From Bacteroidota bacterium (GTDB lineage: Bacteria > Bacteroidota > Bacteroidia > Chitinophagales > Saprospiraceae): a stretch of DNA of 64,000 nucleotides. Positions 17,299-26,615 of the stretch are shown piece by piece; the first letter of the stretch is position 1, and each line of letters starts with the position of its first letter. The notes under the pieces are model-generated. The model worked only from the letters and a program-made list of their open reading frames with translations. It ran no database searches and was not told where the DNA came from. The position numbers and the translations under genes were made by a program. Location of the stretch: assembly GCA_030147525.1 (NCBI GenBank), contig JASBVF010000010.1, positions 1 to 64,000 on the forward strand, written 5' to 3'.

Positions 17299-20200
17299 AT
17301 GCAACTCAATCGAAAAGCTACCAAAATACAGTCAACACAGAATGATCCCCCGGTGGTAGTAGAAAGCGCTCCGTTTTTTGGCTCCAGTGCAAATACGCAG
17401 GATGTCAGCCGGCCAGTCAGTTTTATGAAAAAGGCTGGATTCATGCTGCTTCTGATCTTAGGTTTTTTTCAAACGAACGCCATAGCTCAGGGGAGCGAAA
17501 CGCTTTCCCCGGGGGCATTCATCATCAATATGGGTGTCACGCCACAAACCGTGGGCAATGGACTGAAGCCTTACGGCCTGATATATGACCTGGTGAAAAA
17601 CCATCACGTGCCGGTCAAATGGGTCATCAATCCCGCCAAAGCAAAAGACGGAGTTGATTTTAGCCACAATGGTATCGATTACAGGGGCGGGCCTTTTATT
17701 ATTCCGGCCGAATACCGCAGCGCAGCAGTGAATGCACGTATATCTTACTGGCAGAACCAGGGCGTTGTGGGAGTCACAACCGTTTCAACTATCACGGTAC
17801 CTGTTTTTCAAACCATCAACTTTGCACCCCGCTGGACACTGGACCAAAAGAACGGCAGCATCGCCCAAACTTTTCTGAACAATGCAGGCATTCCCAATAC
17901 CGCTTATGACTGGCAGGACCCTCAGCTGTTAGGCAGTTGCAGCGATCTTTTCGTGATGCCGCACGCAGATCCGGAATGGAGTACACACAGCAACCTGCTC
18001 GATTGGAATCTTACTCACAAAGGCGGAATATGGGCAGGCTGCCATGCAGTGAGCGCCCTGGAAAATATGTTCAACCCGGCCAACCCTGCTCAGCAAACCA
18101 ACTTCCTTTCATCCAAAACAAATACCGCAACCGGAAATGGGCCGTATTCAGAACCGGCCAACTCGCTGGTTTTGTGGGGCGACCACAATGACGGCAGTGT
18201 CCCTTACAGCCTTGCTTTTCCGACCGATCCGGTGATGCAATTTATGGGTAAAACGGACCTGGCACATCAAAATGGCTCGGAACAGGTGTTCATGCCAGTG
18301 CTGAATGGAAGTTGGCGTTCAACGACCAAAGTCGGTGTTTGGGACCCTTCGCAGGTCGATGTACCGGTTAAATCTCCGGGACATGCTGCAGTGATTCTCT
18401 ACGGCCCGGGCATGGGCGATCCTCAACGGGGAAAAGTGTTGTATGAGGGTGGTCACTCAATTGCGAAATCGACCGGCCCGGATAACATTGCAGCGCAACG
18501 AGCCTTTTTCAACTGGAGCTTCTGGGCTGCCAGAGACAAAGCACTCTCCGTTGCTGTGAGCGGCGTTTCATCCAATATTCAGGGTGGTCAAAACCTGCCT
18601 GTCAGCGCCACGGTTTCTGCGACGCTTCCTTCAGGCCCTTACACGTATACATGGACTTCTTCGTGTGGTGGCACCTTTGCAAACGCCTCATCGGCATCCA
18701 CTACTTTCACGGCGCCGGTAGTTGGGAACAATACACCCTGCGTAATTCAATGCCTCGTGACGGATGCCTGCGGCCGCTCGGCTTTTTTTACTGAAGAAGT
18801 AACCATATTGCCCGGCAACAGGGCGCCGCTGGCGATCAATGACGCTGGTAGTCTTCCGGGAGGTTGTGCGACAGCAGGCTCCAATTTGACCCTGAATGTA
18901 CTGGCAAATGACACCGAACTCGACGGCCAACCGATGTCGGTGACGGGGCTGAGCAGCACCACTGGAGGGGCCTGGACTTACCTATCCAACGGCCAGGTAA
19001 CCTTTACACCGACAGCCAATTTTACCGGCCTGGCAACGGCCACTTATACTGTCTGCGACAATACCTCACCAGTCAACCTGTGCAGTACCGGCACGATCTC
19101 TATTGGTGTTGGCACACCCAACGCACAAGGCTGCTACCCTGGCACCATGTCAGCGCTCACCAGCACAACCGCTGTTCCTGCTGGCGGAAGCGCGGGCTCG
19201 GTGAGCATTGGCAACCCTGCGAATACAGAGCAGGCAGCCAACTACGACCCTGTCGATAACACGACTTATGGCGTTCTCAATAACAACGCTGACATACTGT
19301 ATCTCGACTTTGGGTCGCTGAACACGACAGCCGATTCAGTACGCATTTATTTTGCTTCAAAAACTGAGGGCAGTCAGGTGACGATCCAGGTTTCAAGCAG
19401 CACGACAGCCGGAGCAACAGGCCCCTTCACCTTGCGGGGTACAAAAACCACCACCAGTAAAGAAAATGGTGATGAAATAGTCCTCGCCCGCCCGGCAGGT
19501 GGCATCCGTACTTTGAGGATTCAAAGGGTCGCCCCTCAAACCGAAGATTTGTGGGTGGACGCCGCCGTGCTGGAATACTGGGATTGTGTCAGTGCGCTGC
19601 CAGTTGGAGGTTCAGATGAAACCACCACGCTGGAAGATGTTGCGGTGCGCATCGACGTTTTAAGCAACGACTACAGCCCTACCGGCTCAGCACTCAAGGT
19701 AACCGCCATCACGACCCCGCCGGCTCACGGAAATGTGAGTATCAATCCGGACGGCACGCTGACCTATCTGAATACCACAGATGTCATCGGGAACGGGACT
19801 GATAACTTTTCGTACAAAGTCTGCGACAACGAAGGCTATTGCACGACCGTGCCGGTAACGGTAAATATCACTGAAGACAACTGCCCTGCGGGACAGTACC
19901 GTGCCCTGCCAACTACCACGACAACAGTGACCATCAATAACCCCAACACGAACACCATCGATACTTACATTAAAGAAGACAGCGGTGGAAATGATAATTA
20001 CGGCAATGATTCAAAACTTTACGTAGGTGAGGGTGCTGGTAAATTGAGACGCTCCCTGTTACGGTTCGACCTTTCCGGCATCCCTGCCGGATCGATTATC
20101 AGCAACGCCACCCTGACCTTAACCCGTGTCGGGGGCGATGGCGTAACGCTTTCACTCAGTGCGCACAGGTTGACCAATTCCTGGGTTGAAGGGCAAACGA

Positions 20201-23200
20201 CCTGGACGATCCGCCAAACGGGAACCAACTGGGCTTCGTTGGGTGCCGATTACGCAGCTACTGCATTGTCGACCATTACCTCTGATGCCACCAACGGCCC
20301 AAGAAATTTCAATTTGACAAATACCGTTCAAAACTGGTTAAACGGCACTTACGCAAACCACGGTGTTTTGATCAAACAAACCACCACTGCACTGGATAAA
20401 AGGCATGAATTTGCCTCCTCGGAAAATGGCACTGCAGCAGACCGCCCGAAGTTGGTGGTTCAATACGTGACTCCGGTCGCATGTTCCGCTATTCCCAACC
20501 GGGCGCCACTGGCAAACCCGGATTTTGGCACAACTCCTTCCAACCAGCCGGTTTCTGTTTTGGTCAAAAACAACGATGTGGATCCCGACGGAAACCCGTT
20601 GACGGTTTCAGGTATAGTTGGCGCTGTTACCGGTGGTTCGGCTGCGGTGTCCGGGAATTCCATCATTTTTACACCCAATGGTTCCTTTACCGGAACAGCA
20701 ACATTTCTTTATCGCATAACCGACGGGACCTTGGCCGATACCGCCAGGGTGCATATTCAGGTGACCAATGTCGCTCCGGTGGCAAACAATGATGTGGCGG
20801 CAGCTTTGCTTTCCAATTCAACCAACAACATCATCGCTGTTCAGAGCAATGACACCAACCCGGACGGGCCAGGCTCGTTGACAACTCAGATCATTACCGG
20901 CCCTAAAAACGGTACAGCCACGGTTTCCGGTGCGAACGTTATGTACACTCCTGCGCCAAATTTTTATGGAAAAGACACCATTCAATACCGTATTTGTGAA
21001 CCCGTCAGCACCGGTAGCTGCGAGGGTCCGCTCTGCAGCACTGCCTTTGTTTACCTCACGGTGAATAACCGTGCACCTGTTGCAAATACGGATTTTTTAA
21101 CAACCAACCAGTGTTCGCCGGTGCAGGTATTTGCGTTGAGCAATGACAGTGATCCTGAAGGTCAGCCAATTGTTCTTTCAAATGCCAACGTAAGCAATCC
21201 GGCGCATGGAACGGTAGTCATCGATGCCGGGGGACAAAGCCTGACTTTTATCCCTTCCTCAACTGCCAGTGGTGTCGTCACGATCAATTATACGGTTTGT
21301 GATAATGCGACGCCGTCGCCGGGTTGTTCTGCCGGAACGGTCCAGGTTACGGTTAGTACCAGTCCAAGCATCAATGCTCCACCTGTTGCCAATAATGACG
21401 TAGCGGAACCCATCACCCGGGCGCAGGTGGCCTACATTCCGGTGTTGTCCAATGACAGCGACCCGGAAGGAAAAGCACTGACACTGAGTCTGCCTGCCCC
21501 GAATCTGACACCTGCCAACAGCGGCGCCGTTGCCCTTTTTGGCACGAATCAATTGAAGTTTACACCGGCGGCCGGATTTTTAGGAACCGCCACCTTTTCC
21601 TACCGGGTTTGCGATCAGGCTCCGGCAGTTGGAGCCGGGTGCCAGCCCTTGCCCCAAGCCTGCTCGACAGCCTCGGTATCTGTTACGGTGATCAACCAGT
21701 CACCGTCTCCGGCGGACGATTTAATTAGTGTCCCTAAAAACACGCAGGTAAACGTCTTTCCTGATGTAAATGATAATGAACCTGACGGTGATCCGCTCAT
21801 TTTGCAATCAGGGGGCTCAACAGCCCAGGGTGGCAGCGTGACACTTAACAACAACGGTACTCCAAGTGATAACACGGATGACTATTATGTTTATACCCCA
21901 CAGACCGGGTATTCAGGAACTGATCAGTTTGTCTATCAGGTATGCGATAATTTGACGCCGGCGGGTTGTGCTACGGGAACCATGTATTTCAGCATAGCTC
22001 CTGCCATCGACCTGCAACTCACAGGTACCTACACACCCGGCACACCTGTGGTCATCGGGAGTACGCTCACTTTTACATTGACACTTACCAATAACTCCAT
22101 CACAGCGGCCAGCGGGGTGACGGTCCAGGATCTGTTACCGGCAAGCTTTGGCTATCTTGGCGCTGATGGTGACGGAACGTATGACCCAGTCTACGGTATC
22201 TGGTCGTTGGGTAATCTGGGTGCCAATACTACCGCAACACTCGATATTCACGTAGAGGTTTTGAACATGAACGATTTGACCAATATCGCTCAGGTTTACA
22301 CGGCCAACGAGCCGGATTCCGATTCATCTCCCAACAACATGGCGAACAATGAACCGGCAGAGGACGACGAGTTTGCCATGGCAGTCACACCGCTGTGTTC
22401 GAGTAATTCCGAAGATTTTGGCGTTCAGGTGATCGGCACCGGCATCGGGCTTGAAGGATTTACCGATGACTGGTCGGCCAGTTGGGGCGACTACGACAAC
22501 GACGGCTACCCGGATCTTTTTACAACGACCCGTGACGCATCTCAACCCAATTCGCTGTATCACAACAATGGCGACGGCACGTTTACCAAAATAACCAGCG
22601 GCAGTATCGCAACAGATTTGGCCAGTTCGCTGGCTGCTACGTGGGGAGATTACGACAACGATGGCGACCTCGATCTGTTTGTAGCCAACAACATCGGCTT
22701 CCCTAATTTCCTGTACCGGAACGAGGGCGGCGGTACTTTCATCAGGATCGAAAATGACCCGATCGTTTCCGACCTGGGTTACGCACACGGCGCCAGCTGG
22801 GCAGATTACGACAACGACGGCTACCTCGATCTTTTTGTAGGTTCCTATTTTGAAACCTTCTTCAACCTGCTCTACCACAACAACGGCGATGGAACCTTCA
22901 CCAAGGTGAGCAATAATCCTGTGGTTACCGAAGCCTCTCCTTCGATCACCGGTGTTTGGGGCGATTACAACAACGACGGCCTGATCGACCTGTTTGTGGT
23001 CAACACCGGAGGTGTCAATAATAGTTTGTATAAAAATACCGGCAATGGCACATTTCAGAGGATAACCACCGGCGCCATCGTCAACGACGGTGGCAGCAGT
23101 GTGGGCGCCAGTTGGGGAGATTACGATAATGACGGCGACCTCGATCTCTTTGTTGCCAATGCCGGCAACGAAAATAATTTCCTCTATCGCAACAATGGCA

Positions 23201-25158
23201 ACGGTAGTTTCACCAAAGTAACGTCCGGGGCTATCGTCAGTGACGGCGGGCACTCGCACGGCAGTGGCTGGGGTGATTTTGACAAGGACGGCGATCTCGA
23301 CCTGTTCGTTTCCAACGACGGTCAAAACAACTTCCTCTACCGCAACGAGGGCAACGGTAATTTCACCAAAGTGACCGAGAGCCCCGTCATGAACGACGGT
23401 GGAAAATCGTTCGGCAGCGCATGGGCCGATTACGACCAGGACGGCGACGTGGATTTGTTTGTTGCCAACCGGGACAACGGACAGAATTTCCTCTACAAAA
23501 ATGAATACGGCATCTGCAACAGTTGGTTGAACGTAAAACTCACAGGCACCCGGTCGAACAGCTCGGCCATTGGAGCCAAAGTCTACGTCTGGGCAACGAT
23601 CGACGACGAAACCGTTCTGCAAATGAGAGAGGTTTCAGCTCAAACAGGCGGCGGTACGGGCGGACAAAGTGATCTGAAATTAACGTTCGGGTTGGGAGAC
23701 GCAAGCACTATCGATTCCGTTGTAGTGTTGTGGCCCTCAGGTTACCGGCAGGTGCTTGCCGGACCGGCCGTTAATCAAAGCCTGTTCATCACAGAAGACA
23801 ACGCCTCGAAAGTTTGCGGTACGGCTTATTACGACATCAATGGCAACTGCGTCAAAGACCTCGGTGAAACCGGGTTGCCCAACATCAAAATCGTTCTCCA
23901 GCCGGGCAACATCGCCACCTACACAGATGCCAACGGGTACTACGAAGTTTTTGTAAAACCCGGCAACTACGGCATCCAGGAATTTCCCAACAACAATTGG
24001 GAAGTACGCTGCCCGAACACCAGTGGCACTGCGGCCGTTTCGGTGGTTGGATACGGAAATGAGTACTGCGGTTTTGACTTCGGCAACGCAGCCAAATGCG
24101 CAGGCCCAGAGCTCAAAGTAGAGGTAGCGGTCACTGCCCACCGTGTGGGTTTTGAAAACCTGATGGTACTGAACTATGAAAATAACGGCGCTTCCACAGC
24201 GACCAACGTCCTGCTGAAGTTAACACCCGATCCGACCATGACCATCGTCGAAAGTACGCTCCCCTGGGACAATATCAACCAGAATCGCTACGAGTGGAAC
24301 CTGCCCAGCCTTGAACCCAATGCGAAAGGCGCTATTTACATCAAGTATGAAATTGCGGCAGCTACACCAATCGGACAGAGTATTCAGATCAATAGCAACG
24401 TGACTTCTGCGGAAGTTGACTGCAACACCAGCAACAATAATTTTCAGGAAGTATCCATGGCTACCGGGGCCATCGATCCGAACGACATCCTCGTCAGTCC
24501 GGAAGGTGCGGTTGACAAGGAGCAGTATTTGTCGTATAAAATCCGTTTTCAAAACGTCGGTAACTCACCGGCAGCCAACGTCAGGGTAGAGGATCAACTG
24601 CCTGCCGGGCTCGATCTTACGACGCTGGAGATGGGGGCTGTCAGCCACGCCTATCAGTTTCAGGCAAATGGCCGGACGCTGAGTTGGACTTTTCCGAATA
24701 TCAACCTGCCTGATAGCGTGCACAACGAACCGCAGAGCCACGGTTACATCAATTTCCGTATCAAACCAAGGCAGGACCTGCTGCCCGGCGACAGGATCAT
24801 CAACTCCGCTATCATTTACTTCGATAATTTGGAAGGTATCATAACCAATGAAGTGGTCAATTTCATCAGGAGCCATAAAAACGCCGGAAGTGTCTTCGGC
24901 CTGCTCGACGTCTTCCCTGTTCCGTCAAATGGAGAGGTGGTCGTTTACGCAGTTCCTCAAAATGGTACAGCTGTCAGCCCTGAGTTTATGACCATGAAAG
25001 TGTTTGATTTGCAGGGACAGGAAGTCTGGTCAGTGGTGGACCCGACCGGAAACCGTGTGTCGATTGACCTGAAACACCTGCCTACCGGTACTTATTTCAT
25101 CAAAGCAACCGGCCGCAATGGCCAGCTTTTCACCGGCAAAATAATTTTGGTGAAATAA
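17299..25158 (+). CDS. Giant T9SS-secreted multidomain surface protein (2,619 residues)
   Basis: ATG 17299 gives a 42-residue extension before a classic signal peptide (MKKAGFMLLLILGFFQTNAIAQ at ATG 17425), so either start is possible. Approximate domain order: an N-terminal globular domain (about 70-415) resembling the protein at 61329; Ig/cadherin-like tandem-95 repeats (RAPLANPDFGTTPSNQP types) to about 1560; a DNRLRE/CBM96-type domain at about 875-1055; a DUF11 domain (about 1567-1690); seven FG-GAP/VCBS repeats (WGDYDNDGDLDLFVAN) at about 1700-2070; an ASPIC/UnbV domain (about 2074-2167); an SdrB-like domain; a further DUF11-like domain; and a type A T9SS sorting domain (about 2532-2619, ending TGKIILVK). 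It probably acts as a surface adhesin or matrix protein. A strong terminator follows. Confidence 0.93.
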   Translation: MQLNRKATKIQSTQNDPPVVVESAPFFGSSANTQDVSRPVSFMKKAGFMLLLILGFFQTNAIAQGSETLSPGAFIINMGVTPQTVGNGLKPYGLIYDLVKNHHVPVKWVINPAKAKDGVDFSHNGIDYRGGPFIIPAEYRSAAVNARISYWQNQGVVGVTTVSTITVPVFQTINFAPRWTLDQKNGSIAQTFLNNAGIPNTAYDWQDPQLLGSCSDLFVMPHADPEWSTHSNLLDWNLTHKGGIWAGCHAVSALENMFNPANPAQQTNFLSSKTNTATGNGPYSEPANSLVLWGDHNDGSVPYSLAFPTDPVMQFMGKTDLAHQNGSEQVFMPVLNGSWRSTTKVGVWDPSQVDVPVKSPGHAAVILYGPGMGDPQRGKVLYEGGHSIAKSTGPDNIAAQRAFFNWSFWAARDKALSVAVSGVSSNIQGGQNLPVSATVSATLPSGPYTYTWTSSCGGTFANASSASTTFTAPVVGNNTPCVIQCLVTDACGRSAFFTEEVTILPGNRAPLAINDAGSLPGGCATAGSNLTLNVLANDTELDGQPMSVTGLSSTTGGAWTYLSNGQVTFTPTANFTGLATATYTVCDNTSPVNLCSTGTISIGVGTPNAQGCYPGTMSALTSTTAVPAGGSAGSVSIGNPANTEQAANYDPVDNTTYGVLNNNADILYLDFGSLNTTADSVRIYFASKTEGSQVTIQVSSSTTAGATGPFTLRGTKTTTSKENGDEIVLARPAGGIRTLRIQRVAPQTEDLWVDAAVLEYWDCVSALPVGGSDETTTLEDVAVRIDVLSNDYSPTGSALKVTAITTPPAHGNVSINPDGTLTYLNTTDVIGNGTDNFSYKVCDNEGYCTTVPVTVNITEDNCPAGQYRALPTTTTTVTINNPNTNTIDTYIKEDSGGNDNYGNDSKLYVGEGAGKLRRSLLRFDLSGIPAGSIISNATLTLTRVGGDGVTLSLSAHRLTNSWVEGQTTWTIRQTGTNWASLGADYAATALSTITSDATNGPRNFNLTNTVQNWLNGTYANHGVLIKQTTTALDKRHEFASSENGTAADRPKLVVQYVTPVACSAIPNRAPLANPDFGTTPSNQPVSVLVKNNDVDPDGNPLTVSGIVGAVTGGSAAVSGNSIIFTPNGSFTGTATFLYRITDGTLADTARVHIQVTNVAPVANNDVAAALLSNSTNNIIAVQSNDTNPDGPGSLTTQIITGPKNGTATVSGANVMYTPAPNFYGKDTIQYRICEPVSTGSCEGPLCSTAFVYLTVNNRAPVANTDFLTTNQCSPVQVFALSNDSDPEGQPIVLSNANVSNPAHGTVVIDAGGQSLTFIPSSTASGVVTINYTVCDNATPSPGCSAGTVQVTVSTSPSINAPPVANNDVAEPITRAQVAYIPVLSNDSDPEGKALTLSLPAPNLTPANSGAVALFGTNQLKFTPAAGFLGTATFSYRVCDQAPAVGAGCQPLPQACSTASVSVTVINQSPSPADDLISVPKNTQVNVFPDVNDNEPDGDPLILQSGGSTAQGGSVTLNNNGTPSDNTDDYYVYTPQTGYSGTDQFVYQVCDNLTPAGCATGTMYFSIAPAIDLQLTGTYTPGTPVVIGSTLTFTLTLTNNSITAASGVTVQDLLPASFGYLGADGDGTYDPVYGIWSLGNLGANTTATLDIHVEVLNMNDLTNIAQVYTANEPDSDSSPNNMANNEPAEDDEFAMAVTPLCSSNSEDFGVQVIGTGIGLEGFTDDWSASWGDYDNDGYPDLFTTTRDASQPNSLYHNNGDGTFTKITSGSIATDLASSLAATWGDYDNDGDLDLFVANNIGFPNFLYRNEGGGTFIRIENDPIVSDLGYAHGASWADYDNDGYLDLFVGSYFETFFNLLYHNNGDGTFTKVSNNPVVTEASPSITGVWGDYNNDGLIDLFVVNTGGVNNSLYKNTGNGTFQRITTGAIVNDGGSSVGASWGDYDNDGDLDLFVANAGNENNFLYRNNGNGSFTKVTSGAIVSDGGHSHGSGWGDFDKDGDLDLFVSNDGQNNFLYRNEGNGNFTKVTESPVMNDGGKSFGSAWADYDQDGDVDLFVANRDNGQNFLYKNEYGICNSWLNVKLTGTRSNSSAIGAKVYVWATIDDETVLQMREVSAQTGGGTGGQSDLKLTFGLGDASTIDSVVVLWPSGYRQVLAGPAVNQSLFITEDNASKVCGTAYYDINGNCVKDLGETGLPNIKIVLQPGNIATYTDANGYYEVFVKPGNYGIQEFPNNNWEVRCPNTSGTAAVSVVGYGNEYCGFDFGNAAKCAGPELKVEVAVTAHRVGFENLMVLNYENNGASTATNVLLKLTPDPTMTIVESTLPWDNINQNRYEWNLPSLEPNAKGAIYIKYEIAAATPIGQSIQINSNVTSAEVDCNTSNNNFQEVSMATGAIDPNDILVSPEGAVDKEQYLSYKIRFQNVGNSPAANVRVEDQLPAGLDLTTLEMGAVSHAYQFQANGRTLSWTFPNINLPDSVHNEPQSHGYINFRIKPRQDLLPGDRIINSAIIYFDNLEGIITNEVVNFIRSHKNAGSVFGLLDVFPVPSNGEVVVYAVPQNGTAVSPEFMTMKVFDLQGQEVWSVVDPTGNRVSIDLKHLPTGTYFIKATGRNGQLFTGKIILVK

Positions 25159-25168
25159 GAAAAAAGCC

Positions 25169-25213
25169 GGCGGCCGGTGCGGAATAATTGCAACCGCACC
25201 GGCCGCCTCTTTT
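25169..25213 (+). terminator. Strong intrinsic terminator after the giant gene
   Basis: A perfect 14-bp stem (25169-25182 with 25194-25207, arm GGCGGCCGGTGCGG) and an 11-nt loop, followed by TCTTTT. The T-run merges with the first inverted repeat of regulatory copy D. Confidence 0.92.
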
Positions 25214-25317
25214 CCCTTTTTGGGAAAATCCTTCCCGTTTAGAAAAGTCAACCAGCGCAGCCGTTATTTCTAACTTGCTCTTAGTCAGTAGATTAGGTAC
25301 ATTTTTCAGTTTGGCAT
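25210..25317 (+). promoter_or_regulatory. Composite surface-regulon element, copy D
   Basis: A perfect TTTTCCC-TTTTT-GGGAAAA (25210-25228, centre 25219) is followed 20 bp on by TTCCC-GTTTA-GAAAA (centre 25239). A degenerate CTCTTAGTCAG (25278-25288) lies 44 bp further, and TTTGGCAT (25310-25317) about 30 bp beyond that. Copies B and D share TCAGT-x-x-ATTAG and also AGTGATAATGTAAAC in the leader (11283-11297 and 25339-25353). Confidence 0.7.
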
Positions 25318-25361
25318 TTTTATCGAGGTAAGATGGTCAGTGATAATGTAAACCATCGAAA

Positions 25362-26615
25362 ATGTACCGAAGTAAATCGCTGCGTAACGGATTGATCCTG
25401 ATGCTTGGCTTGCGCATCATGAGCTATTTCACCTTGTTTCCCAACTCGGTGGCAATGACGCAAATCGTCAAAGTCGGGCTTCGGTTCATGCTGACCTTCC
25501 TGGCCTTCATGCTATTGAAATCCCTACGGGAAAAATGCAAGACTCATCGGATTGAATTCGGAGATCTGACACCTCTGCTGCTCTACTGCGCTTATCTTCT
25601 GCTGGGGCTGCTTTCCTTTTTCTGGTCATCCATTCCTTTTTATTCCGCCTTGCAATGGGCCATGGTCGTTGAGGCGCTGGCTTTTTCCTGGTTTTTTTAC
25701 CAGTTGGTGGTGTACTACAATGCCGTCAGCGACAATCACGCCCGCTTTGCCCTGCTTTTTGGCCGGGCAACCATGTGGATTTGCATTGGCTTCATCATTG
25801 GCCTGATCGTCGATCCGTCCACATTTTACAGGCAGACGCACGGAGGGGAAGTTTCCCGCCTGGGTGGCTACATCATCAACCCCAACGAACTCGGCATGCT
25901 GGCGGTGCTCGGCGGCGTGATGGGCTACATCGAACTGTTGGAAAAAAGGCCCAAAGCCCTGAACGTCCTGGTCATCGTTGCCAGTGTGGCGGCTTTGTTG
26001 CTGACGCAATCCCGGTCCTCGCTCGGCGCATTCATGGCCGTCACGGCGCTCTACGTAGTGCGGCTGGGCAATATGAAAGTCATTTTCTTTTCCATCGTTG
26101 CGGCAGTGCTGGTGCTGCCGGTTCTTGTCCAAACCATCATTTTGAAACAGGGCGATCTCGAAGAAGTCATGAGCATGACCGGCCGCCTGCCGTTCTGGCA
26201 AGACCTCATCGCCGATGGTTTCACGAAAGAGCCGCTGCTGGGCTACGGATTCATGTGTATTTCCTACCACGAATATTTCGACAGCATCCATTCCTACGCC
26301 GCCAAAATGACCCATAACACCTTCATCCAGGTGTTGATGAACCTCGGCCTGGTGGGCGCATTCATCTGCCTGCTACAAATGGCGGCGACTTTCTACGTCA
26401 TCGGTAAAAGCAATGATACCAGCAACAAATGGCTGGCCTGGATGATGCTCATTCCGGTCATTATCAACTCCACCACGGAGTTTGGCATTTTTGGCGAATC
26501 GAACTACGGGATTCAGTTTTACCAACTCATCCTGCTGTTTTTTGTGGTGAAATGCAAACCCAAAACCGCCGGAAAACCTGCCGCCATTCCAAAACTGCAA
26601 ACCAGCCTGTCATGA
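25362..26615 (+). CDS. O-antigen ligase / Wzy-type polymerase
   Basis: 417 residues, polytopic, with a large loop and the Wzy_C/WaaL signature near the C-terminal half (LGYGFMCISYHEYF ... KMTHNTFIQVLMNLGLVGAF). Such proteins polymerise or ligate undecaprenyl-linked glycans on the periplasmic side of the inner membrane. With the WecA-like enzyme, flippases, Wzc and Wza also present, a Wzy polymerase role is the simplest reading; sequence alone does not separate the two. The following gene overlaps its stop by 4 bp (ATGA). Confidence 0.9.
   Translation: MYRSKSLRNGLILMLGLRIMSYFTLFPNSVAMTQIVKVGLRFMLTFLAFMLLKSLREKCKTHRIEFGDLTPLLLYCAYLLLGLLSFFWSSIPFYSALQWAMVVEALAFSWFFYQLVVYYNAVSDNHARFALLFGRATMWICIGFIIGLIVDPSTFYRQTHGGEVSRLGGYIINPNELGMLAVLGGVMGYIELLEKRPKALNVLVIVASVAALLLTQSRSSLGAFMAVTALYVVRLGNMKVIFFSIVAAVLVLPVLVQTIILKQGDLEEVMSMTGRLPFWQDLIADGFTKEPLLGYGFMCISYHEYFDSIHSYAAKMTHNTFIQVLMNLGLVGAFICLLQMAATFYVIGKSNDTSNKWLAWMMLIPVIINSTTEFGIFGESNYGIQFYQLILLFFVVKCKPKTAGKPAAIPKLQTSLS

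Noticed and set aside
22480-23510. Repeated DNA words (GATTACGACAACGACGG type) that might suggest a CRISPR or satellite
   Set aside because: They are codons of the FG-GAP/VCBS protein repeats, spaced about 150-160 bp apart in frame, without unique spacers.
22324-23622. A 432-codon open frame on the minus strand inside the giant gene
   Set aside because: It is the antisense shadow of the FG-GAP/VCBS repeats, with a repetitive composition that mirrors the plus-strand D/N/G-rich motif; no family or start signal.
6885-25330. Classical sigma-54 promoters at the TTGGCATG boxes
   Set aside because: The -24-like half fits, but the -12 GC dinucleotide is missing in all five copies, so a normal sigma-54 assignment is not supported. 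A sigma-54-like or unrelated factor remains open.
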